In this document: piece by piece, positions 53,680 through 63,898 of the stretch | Position numbering within the stretch: position 1 is the first letter of the stretch | Layout: each line of letters opens with the position of its first letter | The notes under the pieces: generated by a model | Database searches by the model: none | What the model was told of the DNA's origin: nothing | The model's input: the letters and a program-made list of their open reading frames with translations, nothing else | Position numbers and translations under genes: made by a program | DNA from: Loktanella salsilacus | GTDB lineage: Bacteria > Pseudomonadota > Alphaproteobacteria > Rhodobacterales > Rhodobacteraceae | Assembly: GCF_900114485.1 (NCBI RefSeq) | Contig: NZ_FOTF01000006.1 | Span: 124,001-188,000, forward strand | DNA length: 64,000 nt | Direction: 5' to 3'

Positions 53680-54006
53680 TCACATTGAAAATGACGTCCC
53701 GCACCCGCAGGACGACGTCGCATTCGGGTTCTGGATCACGAAACGTGCGCCAATTAATTCTTCGGTAAAGTCGATCACGGCCGAGGCAAGGAAGGGCAGC
53801 GATACAGAATCGATCACCACAGTTTCGCCGCTGGCTTCTAGCTTTAGGTCGTCGTCTGTCGCGTCATCCAGCGCGATTTCGTATTGAAATCCGGAACATC
53901 CGCCACCTTCGACGGCAACGCGCAGGGCCTTGCCCTGCGAAGACGCGCCAATTTCGGCGAGCCGTTCAAAGGCACGGGGGGTCACGGTTGGGGGCAGGGT
54001 CAGCAT
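53680..54006 (-). CDS. erpA: iron-sulfur cluster carrier, ErpA/IscA (A-type)
   Basis: This 108-residue A-type carrier delivers Fe-S clusters to target proteins. The three conserved cysteines are in VEGGGCSGFQYE and the CGCG of SSCGCGTSF at the end. ErpA versus IscA/SufA cannot be separated with certainty from this sequence alone. The gene is alone, divergent from dgt, not in a suf or isc operon here. Confidence 0.9.
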   Translation of the reverse strand: MLTLPPTVTPRAFERLAEIGASSQGKALRVAVEGGGCSGFQYEIALDDATDDDLKLEASGETVVIDSVSLPFLASAVIDFTEELIGARFVIQNPNATSSCGCGTSFSM

Positions 54007-54076
54007 GTTGCACCTATCGGTCAGCGGTTCCATTCAATATAGGAAGGACAGGCACAGGTCACAAGCAGGCAACATC

Positions 54077-55249
54077 ATGGCAGCCCCATATGCGACAGAT
54101 CCCGCCACCGCACGCGGACGGCTTTACCCGGAAGAGGAAAGTCATTTTCGCTCGCCCTTTCAACGGGATCGGGACCGGATCATCCACGCAAGCGCGTTCC
54201 GCAGGCTGAAGCATAAGACCCAAGTGTTTATCGAACATGAAGGCGATTATTTCCGCACGCGCCTGACCCACTCGATCGAGGTCGCGCAGGTCGCCCGCAC
54301 CGTCGCCGCCGCGTTGGACCTGAACGCAGAGCTGACAGAGGCTGTCGCGCTGGCCCACGACCTTGGCCACACCCCCTTTGGCCACACCGGAGAGGAGGCG
54401 CTTGACCGCCTCATGCAGCCTTACGGCGGTTTTGACCACAATGCGCAGGCGCTACGGATTGTGACTGATCTGGAACGGCACTACGCCGAATGGGACGGTC
54501 TGAACCTGACGTGGGAGACGCTGGAAGGCATCGCCAAGCACAATGGCCCGGTGCCAAAACCCTATCCATGGGCGCTGACCGCCTACAACCAGCGCCATGA
54601 TCTAGAGCTGGACACCCATGCCAGCGCAGAGGCGCAGGTCGCGGCCCTTTCAGATGATATTGCGTATAATAACCATGACTTACACGACGGTCTTCGTGCA
54701 GAACTGTTTAGCACCGACGAGCTGGCTGAGATGCCAATCCTCAAGGACTGTTTTGCCCGCGTCGACGCGCTTTATCCCGGCTTGAACTATTACCGCCGCC
54801 GCCACGAGGCGCTGCGCCGGTTCTTTGGTGTGCTGGTCGAGGATGTGATTGACGTCAGCCGCAAAAATTTGGCGGATTTCAACCCTGCGACGGTGGCTGA
54901 TATTCGCAACGCCGGGCGGATGATGATCCAGTTCTCTCCTGCGCTGTGGAAAGATTTAAAAGTGATCCGTAAGTTCTTGTTTGAACGCATGTATCGCGCC
55001 CCGGCCGTCGTCGAAATGCGCCATGCGGTCACGCATATGATTGACGAGCTATTCCCATTCTATTTGCACAATCCGGGCGAGCTGCCAAAGCAGTGGCGCA
55101 AAGAAGTGGCCGAGGCGCAGAGCGATGAAGCCTTGGCAAGAATTGTAGCGGACTACATCGCTGGCATGACAGACCGTTTCGCAATCCAAGAACACACCCG
55201 CCTGATCGGCGGTACAGACGTTCCACCAGGAGTCACCGATGGCCATTGA
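54077..55249 (+). CDS. dgt: deoxyguanosinetriphosphate triphosphohydrolase-like protein
   Basis: This 390-residue HD-domain dNTPase (short Dgt type) cleaves dNTP to deoxynucleoside and triphosphate. Family start SPFQRDRDRIIHASAFRRLKHKTQVF; HD metal motifs RLTHSIEVAQ and LAHDLGHTPFGHTGEEAL; later DDIAYNNHDLHDG. Start ATG 54077 was chosen because upstream codons lack family sequence. It overlaps the downstream antiporter by 11 bases. Confidence 0.94.
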   Translation: MAAPYATDPATARGRLYPEEESHFRSPFQRDRDRIIHASAFRRLKHKTQVFIEHEGDYFRTRLTHSIEVAQVARTVAAALDLNAELTEAVALAHDLGHTPFGHTGEEALDRLMQPYGGFDHNAQALRIVTDLERHYAEWDGLNLTWETLEGIAKHNGPVPKPYPWALTAYNQRHDLELDTHASAEAQVAALSDDIAYNNHDLHDGLRAELFSTDELAEMPILKDCFARVDALYPGLNYYRRRHEALRRFFGVLVEDVIDVSRKNLADFNPATVADIRNAGRMMIQFSPALWKDLKVIRKFLFERMYRAPAVVEMRHAVTHMIDELFPFYLHNPGELPKQWRKEVAEAQSDEALARIVADYIAGMTDRFAIQEHTRLIGGTDVPPGVTDGH

Positions 55250-57086
55250 GACCGTTCCCGGCGCGCTAAGCCCCGTTATTGCAATCGCGCTTGTCGGCGG
55301 ACTTGGTGTGGGATCGCAATGGCTTGCGTGGCGTTTGCGCATGCCCGCTATCGTTTTGATGCTTGTCGCCGGGATTGTGATTGGGCCCGTCCTGGGCATC
55401 TTTGATCCGGCACGCGACATTGGCCCGCTGATGGGGCCCATCATCGCGATTGCTGTGGCAATTATCCTGTTCGAGGGTGGCTTGACGCTGAACTTTCACC
55501 AGCTGCTGGATGCGGCGGTCGGCGTGCGGCGGCTCGTCTTTATCGGCGCACCGCTCGGGTGGGTTTTGTCAATGTTAACATTGCACTATGGCGCGGGGCT
55601 CACGTGGTCTTCGTCGTGGGTCTTTGGCGGCATTCTCATCGTCACAGGCCCCACCGTGATCGCGCCCTTGCTGCGCACGGCGCGTCTGTCGCGCCGCCCA
55701 TCCCAGTTGTTGCAATGGGAGGCGATCGTTAACGATCCCATCGGCGCCATGGCTGCCGTTTTGGCCTTCGAAGTTGTCTTGGTCATTAACACAGCTGAAA
55801 CCATTGGCGGCGCAATCTGGGAATTAGGGGTCGGAATCGGCTTTGCCCTCGCGCTTGGTCTGGCGGCGGGCTACGGCCTTGCGGCTGCGTTCCGGCGCGG
55901 CTGGGTGCCGGAATATATGAAGGTGTCGATCCTGTTTGCTTTGCTGCTGGGGATCTTTGGAATTTCGGACGCGGTGCTGCACGAAAGCGGGCTGCTGGCT
56001 GTAACGGTGATGGGTATCGTGATCGCGAATGCAAACTTGCCATCCTACGAAGAGTTGCGCCGTTTCAAGGAACACGCGACGATCCTGCTGGTGTCGGGCG
56101 TGTTTATCCTGCTGGCGGCGAACCTTGATTTTGGGGCGCTGGGACTGCTGACATGGCGCTCTGTTATCTTTGTCGGTTTGATTATTTTCGTCGCGCGCCC
56201 CGTGACTGTCTTCGCCTCGCTTTGGGGTTCGGGCATTCCGTGGCGCGAACAGGTGTTGATCGCCTTTACCGGCCCGCGCGGCGTTGTTCTGGTTGCGGTG
56301 GCGGGGCTGTTCGCCGAACGTCTGCTGGCGCTGGGGTTCGAGGATGCAGCCCTGATTAGCCCGCTGGCCTTTGTGCTGGTCGCGGCGACGGTGGTGCTGC
56401 ATGGCTTTACGCTGAAACCTTTCGCGCAATTCCTCGGCCTCACAGGCGCAGGCAATCCGGGCGTTGTGATCATCGGCGGATCGACGTGGACGACTGCACT
56501 GGCAGAGGCCTTGATCAAGGCAGAGGTGCCAGTGCTGATGACCGATCCCAACTTTGGCCACCTGCGCGCGGCGCGGGCGGCGGGGATTGCGACATTCTCT
56601 GGCGATATTTTGTCCGAGGGGGCAGAGCAGCGGTTAGAACTGGTCAGCTACGCCACGTTGCTCGCGGCGACGGACAACGACGCCTATAATACGCTGGTTG
56701 CCACCGACCTTGCGCCGGAATTTGGCCGCGAAAGCGTGTTTCAGGTCGCCCGCACCAAGACCGACTCGGCGCGGCATGCGCTGCCTGCGACGCTGGGCGG
56801 GCGCACCTTTGCCCATGGCGCGACCTTTGACGAAATGAACCGCCTTGTGAACCAAGGCTGGACGTTCCGCATTACCCGCCTGACCGAAGAGTTCACGCTG
56901 CAACACTGGATCGACAAGCGGCCTGCGTCCCATCTGGTCGCGCGTATTTTGCCGAACGGAGAGTTCAAGATGCTGTCCGATCCGGCCGATATGCGCGGCG
57001 TGCCGGACACCCGGATCATCGCCTTGCGCCCGCCAGAGGGGGCCGAGGACGGCACCCCCGCAGTCCAGCCGCCAGCAAGTGCGTAA
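55239..57086 (+). CDS. cation:proton antiporter with C-terminal TrkA-N domain
   Basis: This 615-residue CPA-type antiporter has about 12 membrane helices in its first ~400 residues (GIVIGPVLGIF, FEGGLTLNFHQLLDAAV, GPTVIAPLLRTAR, NDPIGAMAAVLAF, which carries the ND ion-binding pair). The C-terminal part (about 405-560) resembles an NAD-binding TrkA-N fold (VVIIGGSTWTTALAEALI, DNDAYNTLVATDLA). It would exchange Na+ or K+ for H+. It starts within the dgt gene with CCAGGAG before it. Confidence 0.9.
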   Translation: MAIETVPGALSPVIAIALVGGLGVGSQWLAWRLRMPAIVLMLVAGIVIGPVLGIFDPARDIGPLMGPIIAIAVAIILFEGGLTLNFHQLLDAAVGVRRLVFIGAPLGWVLSMLTLHYGAGLTWSSSWVFGGILIVTGPTVIAPLLRTARLSRRPSQLLQWEAIVNDPIGAMAAVLAFEVVLVINTAETIGGAIWELGVGIGFALALGLAAGYGLAAAFRRGWVPEYMKVSILFALLLGIFGISDAVLHESGLLAVTVMGIVIANANLPSYEELRRFKEHATILLVSGVFILLAANLDFGALGLLTWRSVIFVGLIIFVARPVTVFASLWGSGIPWREQVLIAFTGPRGVVLVAVAGLFAERLLALGFEDAALISPLAFVLVAATVVLHGFTLKPFAQFLGLTGAGNPGVVIIGGSTWTTALAEALIKAEVPVLMTDPNFGHLRAARAAGIATFSGDILSEGAEQRLELVSYATLLAATDNDAYNTLVATDLAPEFGRESVFQVARTKTDSARHALPATLGGRTFAHGATFDEMNRLVNQGWTFRITRLTEEFTLQHWIDKRPASHLVARILPNGEFKMLSDPADMRGVPDTRIIALRPPEGAEDGTPAVQPPASA

Positions 57087-57156
57087 CGCCAGCCTGCGTT
57101 GACCTTTGCCGTGGCGGTGGTATGACCGCCACGATCACTGAACGAAAGCTAATGCC

Positions 57157-58899
57157 ATGAACATCTTTGCCGACCTGCGCACCCTTGTCATCGACACGCT
57201 GGCCGGGATGGAGCGAGACGGACTTCTGCCTGCCGGCCTGGCCACCGACGCTGTGTCGGTCGAGCCGCCGCGCGATGCAGGTCATGGCGATATGGCGACG
57301 AACGCCGCGATGGTGCTGGCGAAACCCGCTGGCATGAAACCGCGTGACATTGCAGACGCGCTTGCCGCGCGGCTGACAGACGATCCGCGCGTCGCGAGCG
57401 TCGATATTGCAGGCCCCGGTTTCCTGAACCTGCGGCTGGCCGATACGGTCTGGCAGGGGCTGGTGGTTAACGCTTTGACCGATCCGGGTTTTGGCCGCAG
57501 CACGATGGGCGGGCAGGAAAAGGTGTTGGTGGAATACGTGTCTGCCAATCCCACGGGCCCGCTGCATGTGGGTCACACGCGCGGCGCGGTCTTTGGTGAC
57601 GCGCTGGCCAGCCTGCTGGACTACGCGGGTTATGACGTGACCCGTGAATATTACATTAACGATGGCGGCGCGCAGGTCGATGTCCTCGCGCGGTCGGTCT
57701 ATCTGCGGTATCAAGAGGCGCATGATCTGTCCGTCGATTGGCCAGAGGGCACCTATCCGGGCGATTATCTGATCGACGTCGGCGAGGCGCTGAAGGCCAA
57801 GGTCGGCGATATCTGGCTGGACGCGCCAGAGGATGTCTGGCTGCAAGAGGTGCGCCTGTTCGCGACCGAAGCCATGATGGACCTGATCCGGTCGGACTTG
57901 GCCAAGTTGAACATCACGATGGACAACTTCTATTCGGAAAAGTCGCTCTACGGCACCGGCAAGATTGAAAAAGCCATTGCCCAGCTGGACGCTGCTGGCC
58001 TGATCTATCGCGGCACGCTAGAGCCGCCCAAGGGCAAGATGCCCGAAGATTGGGAGCCGCGCGAGCAGACGTTGTTCAAGTCCACGGAACACGGCGATGA
58101 CGTTGACCGGCCTGTGCAGAAATCTGACGGGGCTTGGACCTATTTCGCGCCCGATATTGCGTATCACTATGACAAGATCGAACGCGGCTTTGACTCGCTG
58201 ATCGACGTCTTTGGCGCGGACCACGGTGGCTATGTCAAACGGATGAAGGCGGCGGTTTCCGCGCTGTCGGGTGGCCGCGTACCGCTGGATGTGAAGCTGA
58301 CGCAATTGGTCAAGCTGTCGAAAAATGGCGAGCCGTTCAAGATGTCCAAGCGGGCAGGGACGTTTATTACCCTGTCTGACGTGGTGGACGAGGTCGGTGC
58401 CGACGTGACCCGGTTCCACATGCTGACGCGCAAGAACGACGCGCCGCTGGATTTCGACTTTGCAAAAGTGACCGAACAGTCCAAGGACAACCCGGTTTTC
58501 TATGTGCAATACGCCCATGCCCGCGTGAACTCTGTCCTGCGCAAGGCGCGCGAGGCGGGGATCGCGGTGGATGATGCCACGCTGGCCGGCGCTGATCTGA
58601 CCAAGCTGAACCACGCGGCAGAGCTTGCCGTTGCGCGTAAAGTCGCCGAATGGCCGCGCATGGTGGAAATCGCGGCCAAAGGCCACGAGCCGCATAAGAT
58701 CGCGTTTTACCTGTATGATCTGGCCTCTGACCTGCATGGTTTGTGGAATTTGGGCAACGCAGAGACTGATCTGCGCTTCATTCAGGATGGCGACAATGCA
58801 ACATCGCAGGCCAAGATTGCGCTGATCCGGGCTGTTCAGGTTGTGATCGCAGGTGGTTTGGGTATCCTTGGCGTCACACCGGCCGAAGAGATGCGCTAA
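57157..58899 (+). CDS. argS: arginyl-tRNA synthetase
   Basis: This class I synthetase (580 residues) has the ATP motif HVGH in [18 protein letters not shown] near residue 135 and the second signature KMSKR in [16 protein letters not shown] near residue 397. An N-terminal additional domain and the C-terminal anticodon-binding domain (about 465-580, [20 protein letters not shown]) complete it. First gene of an argS-SPOR-nagZ-scpA-scpB run. Confidence 0.96.
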   Translation: MNIFADLRTLVIDTLAGMERDGLLPAGLATDAVSVEPPRDAGHGDMATNAAMVLAKPAGMKPRDIADALAARLTDDPRVASVDIAGPGFLNLRLADTVWQGLVVNALTDPGFGRSTMGGQEKVLVEYVSANPTGPLHVGHTRGAVFGDALASLLDYAGYDVTREYYINDGGAQVDVLARSVYLRYQEAHDLSVDWPEGTYPGDYLIDVGEALKAKVGDIWLDAPEDVWLQEVRLFATEAMMDLIRSDLAKLNITMDNFYSEKSLYGTGKIEKAIAQLDAAGLIYRGTLEPPKGKMPEDWEPREQTLFKSTEHGDDVDRPVQKSDGAWTYFAPDIAYHYDKIERGFDSLIDVFGADHGGYVKRMKAAVSALSGGRVPLDVKLTQLVKLSKNGEPFKMSKRAGTFITLSDVVDEVGADVTRFHMLTRKNDAPLDFDFAKVTEQSKDNPVFYVQYAHARVNSVLRKAREAGIAVDDATLAGADLTKLNHAAELAVARKVAEWPRMVEIAAKGHEPHKIAFYLYDLASDLHGLWNLGNAETDLRFIQDGDNATSQAKIALIRAVQVVIAGGLGILGVTPAEEMR

Positions 58900-58957
58900 G
58901 CGTCCGATAAGGTCAGAGGCAAGCGGGTCGCAAGAACCCGCCAGAAACGAGGCAGTA

Positions 58958-60037
58958 ATGGCAGTATATGACGAGGCGCAAGCCCGCGGCAGTCTGACGG
59001 ACTTGGCCGGTCGCTACACCCAATATGCTGGCGCGGCTGTCAGCCTGACGCTGATGATCGGCGTGGCCGTCTGGGGCACCAAGACGATCCTGCGCGATGT
59101 CAGTGGCGTACCCGTCGTGCGCGCCATGCAGGGCGATATGCGCATCGCCCCCGAAAACCCCGGCGGCGATGTCGCCGATCACCGCGGTCTGGCCGTGAAT
59201 ACTGTCGCCGGATCAGGCGAAGCCGCAGCCCCAGAGGACAGCGTGACGCTGGCCCCGCGGATGGTCGAACTTGCAGCCGAAGATTTGGACACCGCGCCGC
59301 TAACGGGTGCTACGCCGGACGCCGCCCCGGATACGGACGCGGTTGCCGCCGCGACCATCGCTGTGCCGACAGGCCCGATGAACGCGGATGACATCCTTGC
59401 GATGGCGGACCAAATCTCGGCCGGGATCGCGCCCATGGCACCCTTGGCCAATATGGACGACGCAAACGACAGCCCCGTCATGACGCTGGACGGCGAAGCT
59501 GTCCCGGGCGAAGAAGACGGCACCACCGAGATCATGAACATCGACGCCCAAGACCCCATCGCGATGGCCTTGGCAGAGGCGATGTCGTCTGATGTCGCAG
59601 CCCCAGAGGCAACCCCTGTGGCCGCAGGCGCGGTACGCTCTGTGCTGCGCCCGACCGTGCGCCCGATGCGCGCGGCCCCTGCCGTGGCCACTGCCGCTGA
59701 TCTGGCTGCTGCGCCTGTCACCGTGGCCGCAGTTGCATCGCCAGAAACGCTGCCATCCGTCGCGGTGCTGACCGACGATCTGCCCGTGGGCACCAAACTG
59801 GTGCAGCTTGGCGCTTTCCCGACGGCAGAGGATGCGTCGAAGGAATGGATCAGCCTGCAGGGCAAGTTCGGCGAAATGCTCGTCGGTAAGACCCAGATCA
59901 TTCAAGAGGCATCATCGGGCGGCGCGACCTTCTATCGTTTGCGCGCCAGCGGCTTTGACGACCTGCCGTCTGCACGCCAGTTCTGCGAAACCTTGGACGC
60001 AAGCCGCGCGGCTTGCACACCTGTCGTTGTCCGCTAA
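58958..60037 (+). CDS. SPOR-domain protein
   Basis: This 359-residue bitopic protein has one membrane helix near residues 26-45 (YAGAAVSLTLMIGVAVWGTK), a long acidic, Ala/Pro-rich periplasmic linker, and a C-terminal SPOR domain (about 285-359: KLVQLGAFPTAEDASKEW ... FYRLRASGFDDLPSARQFCETL), which binds denuded septal peptidoglycan. It lies between argS and nagZ, a typical order in this family of bacteria. The last codons overlap the nagZ start. Confidence 0.9.
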   Translation: MAVYDEAQARGSLTDLAGRYTQYAGAAVSLTLMIGVAVWGTKTILRDVSGVPVVRAMQGDMRIAPENPGGDVADHRGLAVNTVAGSGEAAAPEDSVTLAPRMVELAAEDLDTAPLTGATPDAAPDTDAVAAATIAVPTGPMNADDILAMADQISAGIAPMAPLANMDDANDSPVMTLDGEAVPGEEDGTTEIMNIDAQDPIAMALAEAMSSDVAAPEATPVAAGAVRSVLRPTVRPMRAAPAVATAADLAAAPVTVAAVASPETLPSVAVLTDDLPVGTKLVQLGAFPTAEDASKEWISLQGKFGEMLVGKTQIIQEASSGGATFYRLRASGFDDLPSARQFCETLDASRAACTPVVVR

Positions 60038-61016
60038 CGGAGCGATCTTTGGCCTGTCCGGCCTAAAGCTGACAGAGGCAGAGGCCGCGTTTTTCAAGGA
60101 CGCGAACCCTTGGGGCTTTATCCTATTTGCTCGCAACGTGGACAACCCTGATCAGTTGCGGGCCCTGACGGTCGATCTGCGCGATTGCCTTGGCCGCGCC
60201 GCCCCGATCCTGATCGACCAAGAGGGCGGCCGCGTGCAGCGCATGCGCAGCCCGCATTGGCGCGAATACCTGCCAGCGCTCGACCAGATGGCACGCGCGA
60301 GCGATCCCATGCGCGCCCATTGGCTGCGCAATCGCCTGATTGCCGCCGAACTGCACGATGTTGGTATCGACGTGAACTGCGCCCCCTTGGCCGATCTGGT
60401 CGAGGCGCAGACGCATCCCGTGCTGCGCAACCGCTTGTATGGCGAGACGTCGGATATTGTGGTCGAGGCTGCGCGTGTGTGCGCCAATGCCTTTGTCGCG
60501 GGCGGTGTGCTGCCTGTGCTGAAACACATCCCCGGCTATGGCCGCGCCAGCGTGGATAGCCACAAAAGCCTGCCGCGTGTGGATGCGCCCCGCGCTGACC
60601 TGATGGCGCGCGACTTTGCGCCGTTCAAGGCGCTGTCTGACATCCGCATGGGCATGACCGCGCATATCGTTTTCGACGATATCGACCCTGATGCGCCCGC
60701 GACGACCTCTGCCACCATGATGCAGGTGATCCGGGACGATATCGGCTTTGGCGGGTTAATCATGACCGACGATATCGGGATGGAGGCGCTGTCGGGCACC
60801 CCGGCGGAACGCGCCGCCGCGTCGATCGCGGCGGGCTGTGATATCGTGCTGCACTGCAATGGCGATCTGGCCGAAATGCCTGCCGTCGCCGCCGCTGCTG
60901 GCCCCATGTCCGCCCCTGCGCAGGCGCGCGCGCTGCATGCGCTGAACCAGCGGGCCGCGCCGCAGCCGATTGACATTGCCGCCGCCGTTCGCGAACTTGA
61001 GACCCTTCTGACGTAA
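60027..61016 (+). CDS. nagZ: beta-N-acetylhexosaminidase
   Basis: NagZ (329 residues) removes GlcNAc from muropeptides in cell-wall recycling. Family motifs are NPWGFILFARNVDNPDQL near the start, PILIDQEGGRVQRM near residue 60, and the active-site loop KHIPGYGRASVDSHKSLP with the Asp-His dyad. No ATG fits the N-terminus; TTG 60027 is the best candidate, overlapping the SPOR gene by 11 bases, so the start is tentative. Confidence 0.92.
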   Translation: MSANGAIFGLSGLKLTEAEAAFFKDANPWGFILFARNVDNPDQLRALTVDLRDCLGRAAPILIDQEGGRVQRMRSPHWREYLPALDQMARASDPMRAHWLRNRLIAAELHDVGIDVNCAPLADLVEAQTHPVLRNRLYGETSDIVVEAARVCANAFVAGGVLPVLKHIPGYGRASVDSHKSLPRVDAPRADLMARDFAPFKALSDIRMGMTAHIVFDDIDPDAPATTSATMMQVIRDDIGFGGLIMTDDIGMEALSGTPAERAAASIAAGCDIVLHCNGDLAEMPAVAAAAGPMSAPAQARALHALNQRAAPQPIDIAAAVRELETLLT

Positions 61017-61028
61017 GGGACGCAGGCC

Positions 61029-61823
61029 ATGGCACAGGAACCCTTTGACCTTGGCGAGGCCAGCGTCGCCGAACGCGTTGCCGCAGAGGCGCTGATTGTC
61101 GATGTCGGCGCATTCGAAGGCCCGCTTGATCTGCTGCTGACGCTGTCGCGCACGCAAAAGGTTGACCTGCGGCAGGTGTCGATCCTTGCGTTGGCGCGGC
61201 AATATCTGGCATTTGTTGAGCAGGCCAGGTCGCTGCGGCTGGAACTGGCGGCGGATTATCTGGTGATGGCCGCTTGGCTCGCCTTTCTGAAATCCCGCCT
61301 GCTGCTGCCCCCCGATCCCACCGACGACGGCCCCTCTGGCGAAGAGCTGGCCGCGCATCTGGCGTTCCAGCTGGAACGGCTAGAGGCGATGCGCACCGTC
61401 GCCGCCCGTCTGATGGGGCGTGACCAGCTGCGGCGCGATTTCTTTCCGCGCGGCATCACCGAGGACGTCGCCCGCGTGCGCCGCGTCACCTATACCGCCA
61501 GCCTGCTGGACCTGATGCAGGGCTACGCCCGCATCCGCACCCGCGACGATTTCCGGCCCTTCGTGATGGACCGCGAAAACCTGATGACCATGGAAGAGGC
61601 GCTTGATCGCCTGCGCGAGATGATCGGCTTTGCGGGTGACTGGACCGATATCGCCAGCTATCTGCCGATGGATTGGCAAGAGGACCCCGTCCGCCGCCGC
61701 ACCGCCACCGCCGCCACCTTTGCCGCCAGCCTAGAGCTGGCGAAAGAGGGGCGCATCGACATCCGGCAAGGCGATACCTTTGCCCCGATCCACATTCGTA
61801 AAAGGACGCCGCGCGATGGCTGA
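61029..61823 (+). CDS. scpA: segregation and condensation protein A
   Basis: ScpA (264 residues) is the kleisin of the bacterial Smc-ScpAB condensin. It has the N-terminal FEGPLDLLLTLSRTQKVDL motif that binds the Smc neck and the C-terminal winged-helix region. Its stop overlaps scpB by eight bases. Confidence 0.94.
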   Translation: MAQEPFDLGEASVAERVAAEALIVDVGAFEGPLDLLLTLSRTQKVDLRQVSILALARQYLAFVEQARSLRLELAADYLVMAAWLAFLKSRLLLPPDPTDDGPSGEELAAHLAFQLERLEAMRTVAARLMGRDQLRRDFFPRGITEDVARVRRVTYTASLLDLMQGYARIRTRDDFRPFVMDRENLMTMEEALDRLREMIGFAGDWTDIASYLPMDWQEDPVRRRTATAATFAASLELAKEGRIDIRQGDTFAPIHIRKRTPRDG

Positions 61824-62436
61824 CCCCCGTGACAGCCTGTTCGAGGCCCCGCCGATGGCCGATCAGGAACGCATGATCGAAGCGATCCTGTTTGCCACCG
61901 CCGACCCGATGACCTTGGCGCAACTGGCGGGACGCATGCCACATGGCTGCGATCCGGCGACCGCGCTGGCCTATGTGCGCAAACGCTACGAAGGGCGCGG
62001 CGTGACCTTGATGCGGATCGGTGAAGCATGGGCCTTTCGCACGGCGCCTGACCTTGGCTATCTGATGCAGCACGAGGTCGTCGAGACGCGCAAACTGTCC
62101 CGCGCCGCCATCGAAACGCTGGCGATTATCGCCTACCACCAGCCCGCCACCCGGGCCGAGATCGAGGAAATTCGCGGCGTATCCGTCAGTCGCGGCACGC
62201 TGGATCAGTTGATCGAACTGGACTGGATCCGTCTGGGCCGGCGGCGCATGTCGCCGGGGCGGCCAGTGACGTTCATCGTAACCTCGCATTTTCTGGACCA
62301 TTTCGGGCTGGAAACTGCTCGCGATCTGCCGGGTCTTAAGGAATTGCGCGCTGCGGGTCTGCTGGAAAACCGGCCGCCGCCGGGCACAGAAGAGCCGGAC
62401 GCTGATGATAGTCAGGACGATTTGTTCGAAGAGTAA
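61816..62436 (+). CDS. scpB: segregation and condensation protein B
   Basis: ScpB (206 residues) binds ScpA as a dimer in the Smc complex. It has IEAILFATADPMTLAQLAGRMP near the start and the signature AAIETLAIIAYHQPATRAEIEEIRGVSV with LDQLIELDWIRLGRRR. It overlaps the scpA end. The last 20 residues are acidic and Pro-rich. It is the last gene of the run; the GGDEF gene follows after about 80 bases with a likely separate promoter. Confidence 0.94.
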   Translation: MADPRDSLFEAPPMADQERMIEAILFATADPMTLAQLAGRMPHGCDPATALAYVRKRYEGRGVTLMRIGEAWAFRTAPDLGYLMQHEVVETRKLSRAAIETLAIIAYHQPATRAEIEEIRGVSVSRGTLDQLIELDWIRLGRRRMSPGRPVTFIVTSHFLDHFGLETARDLPGLKELRAAGLLENRPPPGTEEPDADDSQDDLFEE

Positions 62437-62515
62437 TTCAAAGTTTATCTGTTAAATATCCATACATCTTATGGTTGCTAGTCTCCCTCCATGCCAAATT
62501 GGCGAGGGTGATGCG

Positions 62516-63898
62516 GTGTTGAATTATACTGAAACGATGGATTTCTCTGACGACCGGCTCAAGATTGTGGCCCGGCTGTCGCAAAATAGCTTTTGCCTTT
62601 CCGTGTTCATGTGTGCCTGTGCCCTGATCGGGCTGGCGTTCAATCTGGCTGGGTCTGCGGGGCTCCTGCAGGGGCCCTCTAGCGACGCAGCAACCCATCC
62701 GGTCACCGCGATATGCCTATGCTGTCTGGCTGTCGCCCTTCACCTTGGCGGGCGGTGCGCGCGGCCGACGGGATCTGTCCGGTTCCTTTGTGCCTTCGCC
62801 TGCGGGACCGTGTTGCTGCATCATACACTGACTTGGCTAGAGGTATATCCAGCGACCCCATCACAGCTTTTTCACGGCCGTGTTTCTGTTGAAGCGACCA
62901 TGGCGATTGTATTTCTATCGCTTTGCACCGGCTTGCGGGGGCGCATGAAAACGCAGGGTATCGTGTGTTTGGTGGCGTTCCTTTTGATCGTCATGAACTG
63001 TATCATCGGCGCGACCTTTGGCGTGACATTTGTCGGCGGTGATCTTGCCGCGCTGACGTTAGCGTCAATGTGCTTTGCAGCGTTGCTGGCGTTGTCCAAC
63101 AACGCCAACGACCCGTTTGTGCGGGTACTGCTGCTGTCGTCAGAGGTAGGGGTGCGTGCGCGGGTGATGGCGATGGTGGGCACATTGGTGCCATGGGCCA
63201 CGGGCATGTTTTTGTACCGCCTGTGGGGCATGCCAAAGCTTGAATTTCCGATTGTAGCGCTGATGATCACCGTCATCATTGGCACGACGATCATTTTGGC
63301 TATTTTTTCGGGGTATCAGCATCAGGTCGGCGACGAACTGCGGCAGGCCGCTGAACGCAGACTTGTCGAACAGGCCGTCACGGATGGGCTGACGGGGCTG
63401 CGCAACCGCGCCGGGATTACGCAGGTTCTGCGCCGCCGCATGCTTGATCTGAAACAATCGGGCCGGCCCGTCGGCATCGTGATGTTCGATCTGGATCATT
63501 TCAAACGGATCAATGACACCCATGGTCACGATGAAGGCGACCGCGTGTTGGTGGGCGTCGCCCGCTGCCTAGAACCGCTGCTGCGCCAAGGCGATGTGCT
63601 GGGCCGGTGGGGCGGTGAAGAGTTTATGCTGATCGCTGATCTGCGCCAACCAGAAGAGCTGACACAGCTTGTCGAACGTCTGCGCGTCGCGATCCATGAT
63701 TTGTCGCGCCAATTGGGTAACAAGAGCAAGACGACTCCGATCCGTGTCAGCGCGTCATTCGGTGTCGCTGACATGCAGGCGACGGACGCGAGCTATAATG
63801 ATGCGGTGAAACGGGCGGATATGGCGCTGTATCAGGCCAAGGCGGCGGGGCGAAATTGCGTCGCCATCGCGCCCCTTTTTGCAAGCCGCGTCGCTTAA
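62516..63898 (+). CDS. membrane GGDEF diguanylate cyclase
   Basis: This protein of about 460 residues has a membrane part of six to seven helices over the first ~270 residues, then a short coiled linker (ELRQAAERRLVEQAVTDGLTGLRNRAG) and a GGDEF domain. The active site is RWGGEEFM (GGEEF), with the conserved FDLDHFKRINDTHGHDEGD before it. An inhibitory I-site RxxD (RQGD) lies five residues before GGEEF, so c-di-GMP product control is likely. No EAL domain is present. GTG 62516 with GAGG before it is chosen; ATG 62537 and 62471 are alternatives. Confidence 0.9.
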   Translation: MLNYTETMDFSDDRLKIVARLSQNSFCLSVFMCACALIGLAFNLAGSAGLLQGPSSDAATHPVTAICLCCLAVALHLGGRCARPTGSVRFLCAFACGTVLLHHTLTWLEVYPATPSQLFHGRVSVEATMAIVFLSLCTGLRGRMKTQGIVCLVAFLLIVMNCIIGATFGVTFVGGDLAALTLASMCFAALLALSNNANDPFVRVLLLSSEVGVRARVMAMVGTLVPWATGMFLYRLWGMPKLEFPIVALMITVIIGTTIILAIFSGYQHQVGDELRQAAERRLVEQAVTDGLTGLRNRAGITQVLRRRMLDLKQSGRPVGIVMFDLDHFKRINDTHGHDEGDRVLVGVARCLEPLLRQGDVLGRWGGEEFMLIADLRQPEELTQLVERLRVAIHDLSRQLGNKSKTTPIRVSASFGVADMQATDASYNDAVKRADMALYQAKAAGRNCVAIAPLFASRVA

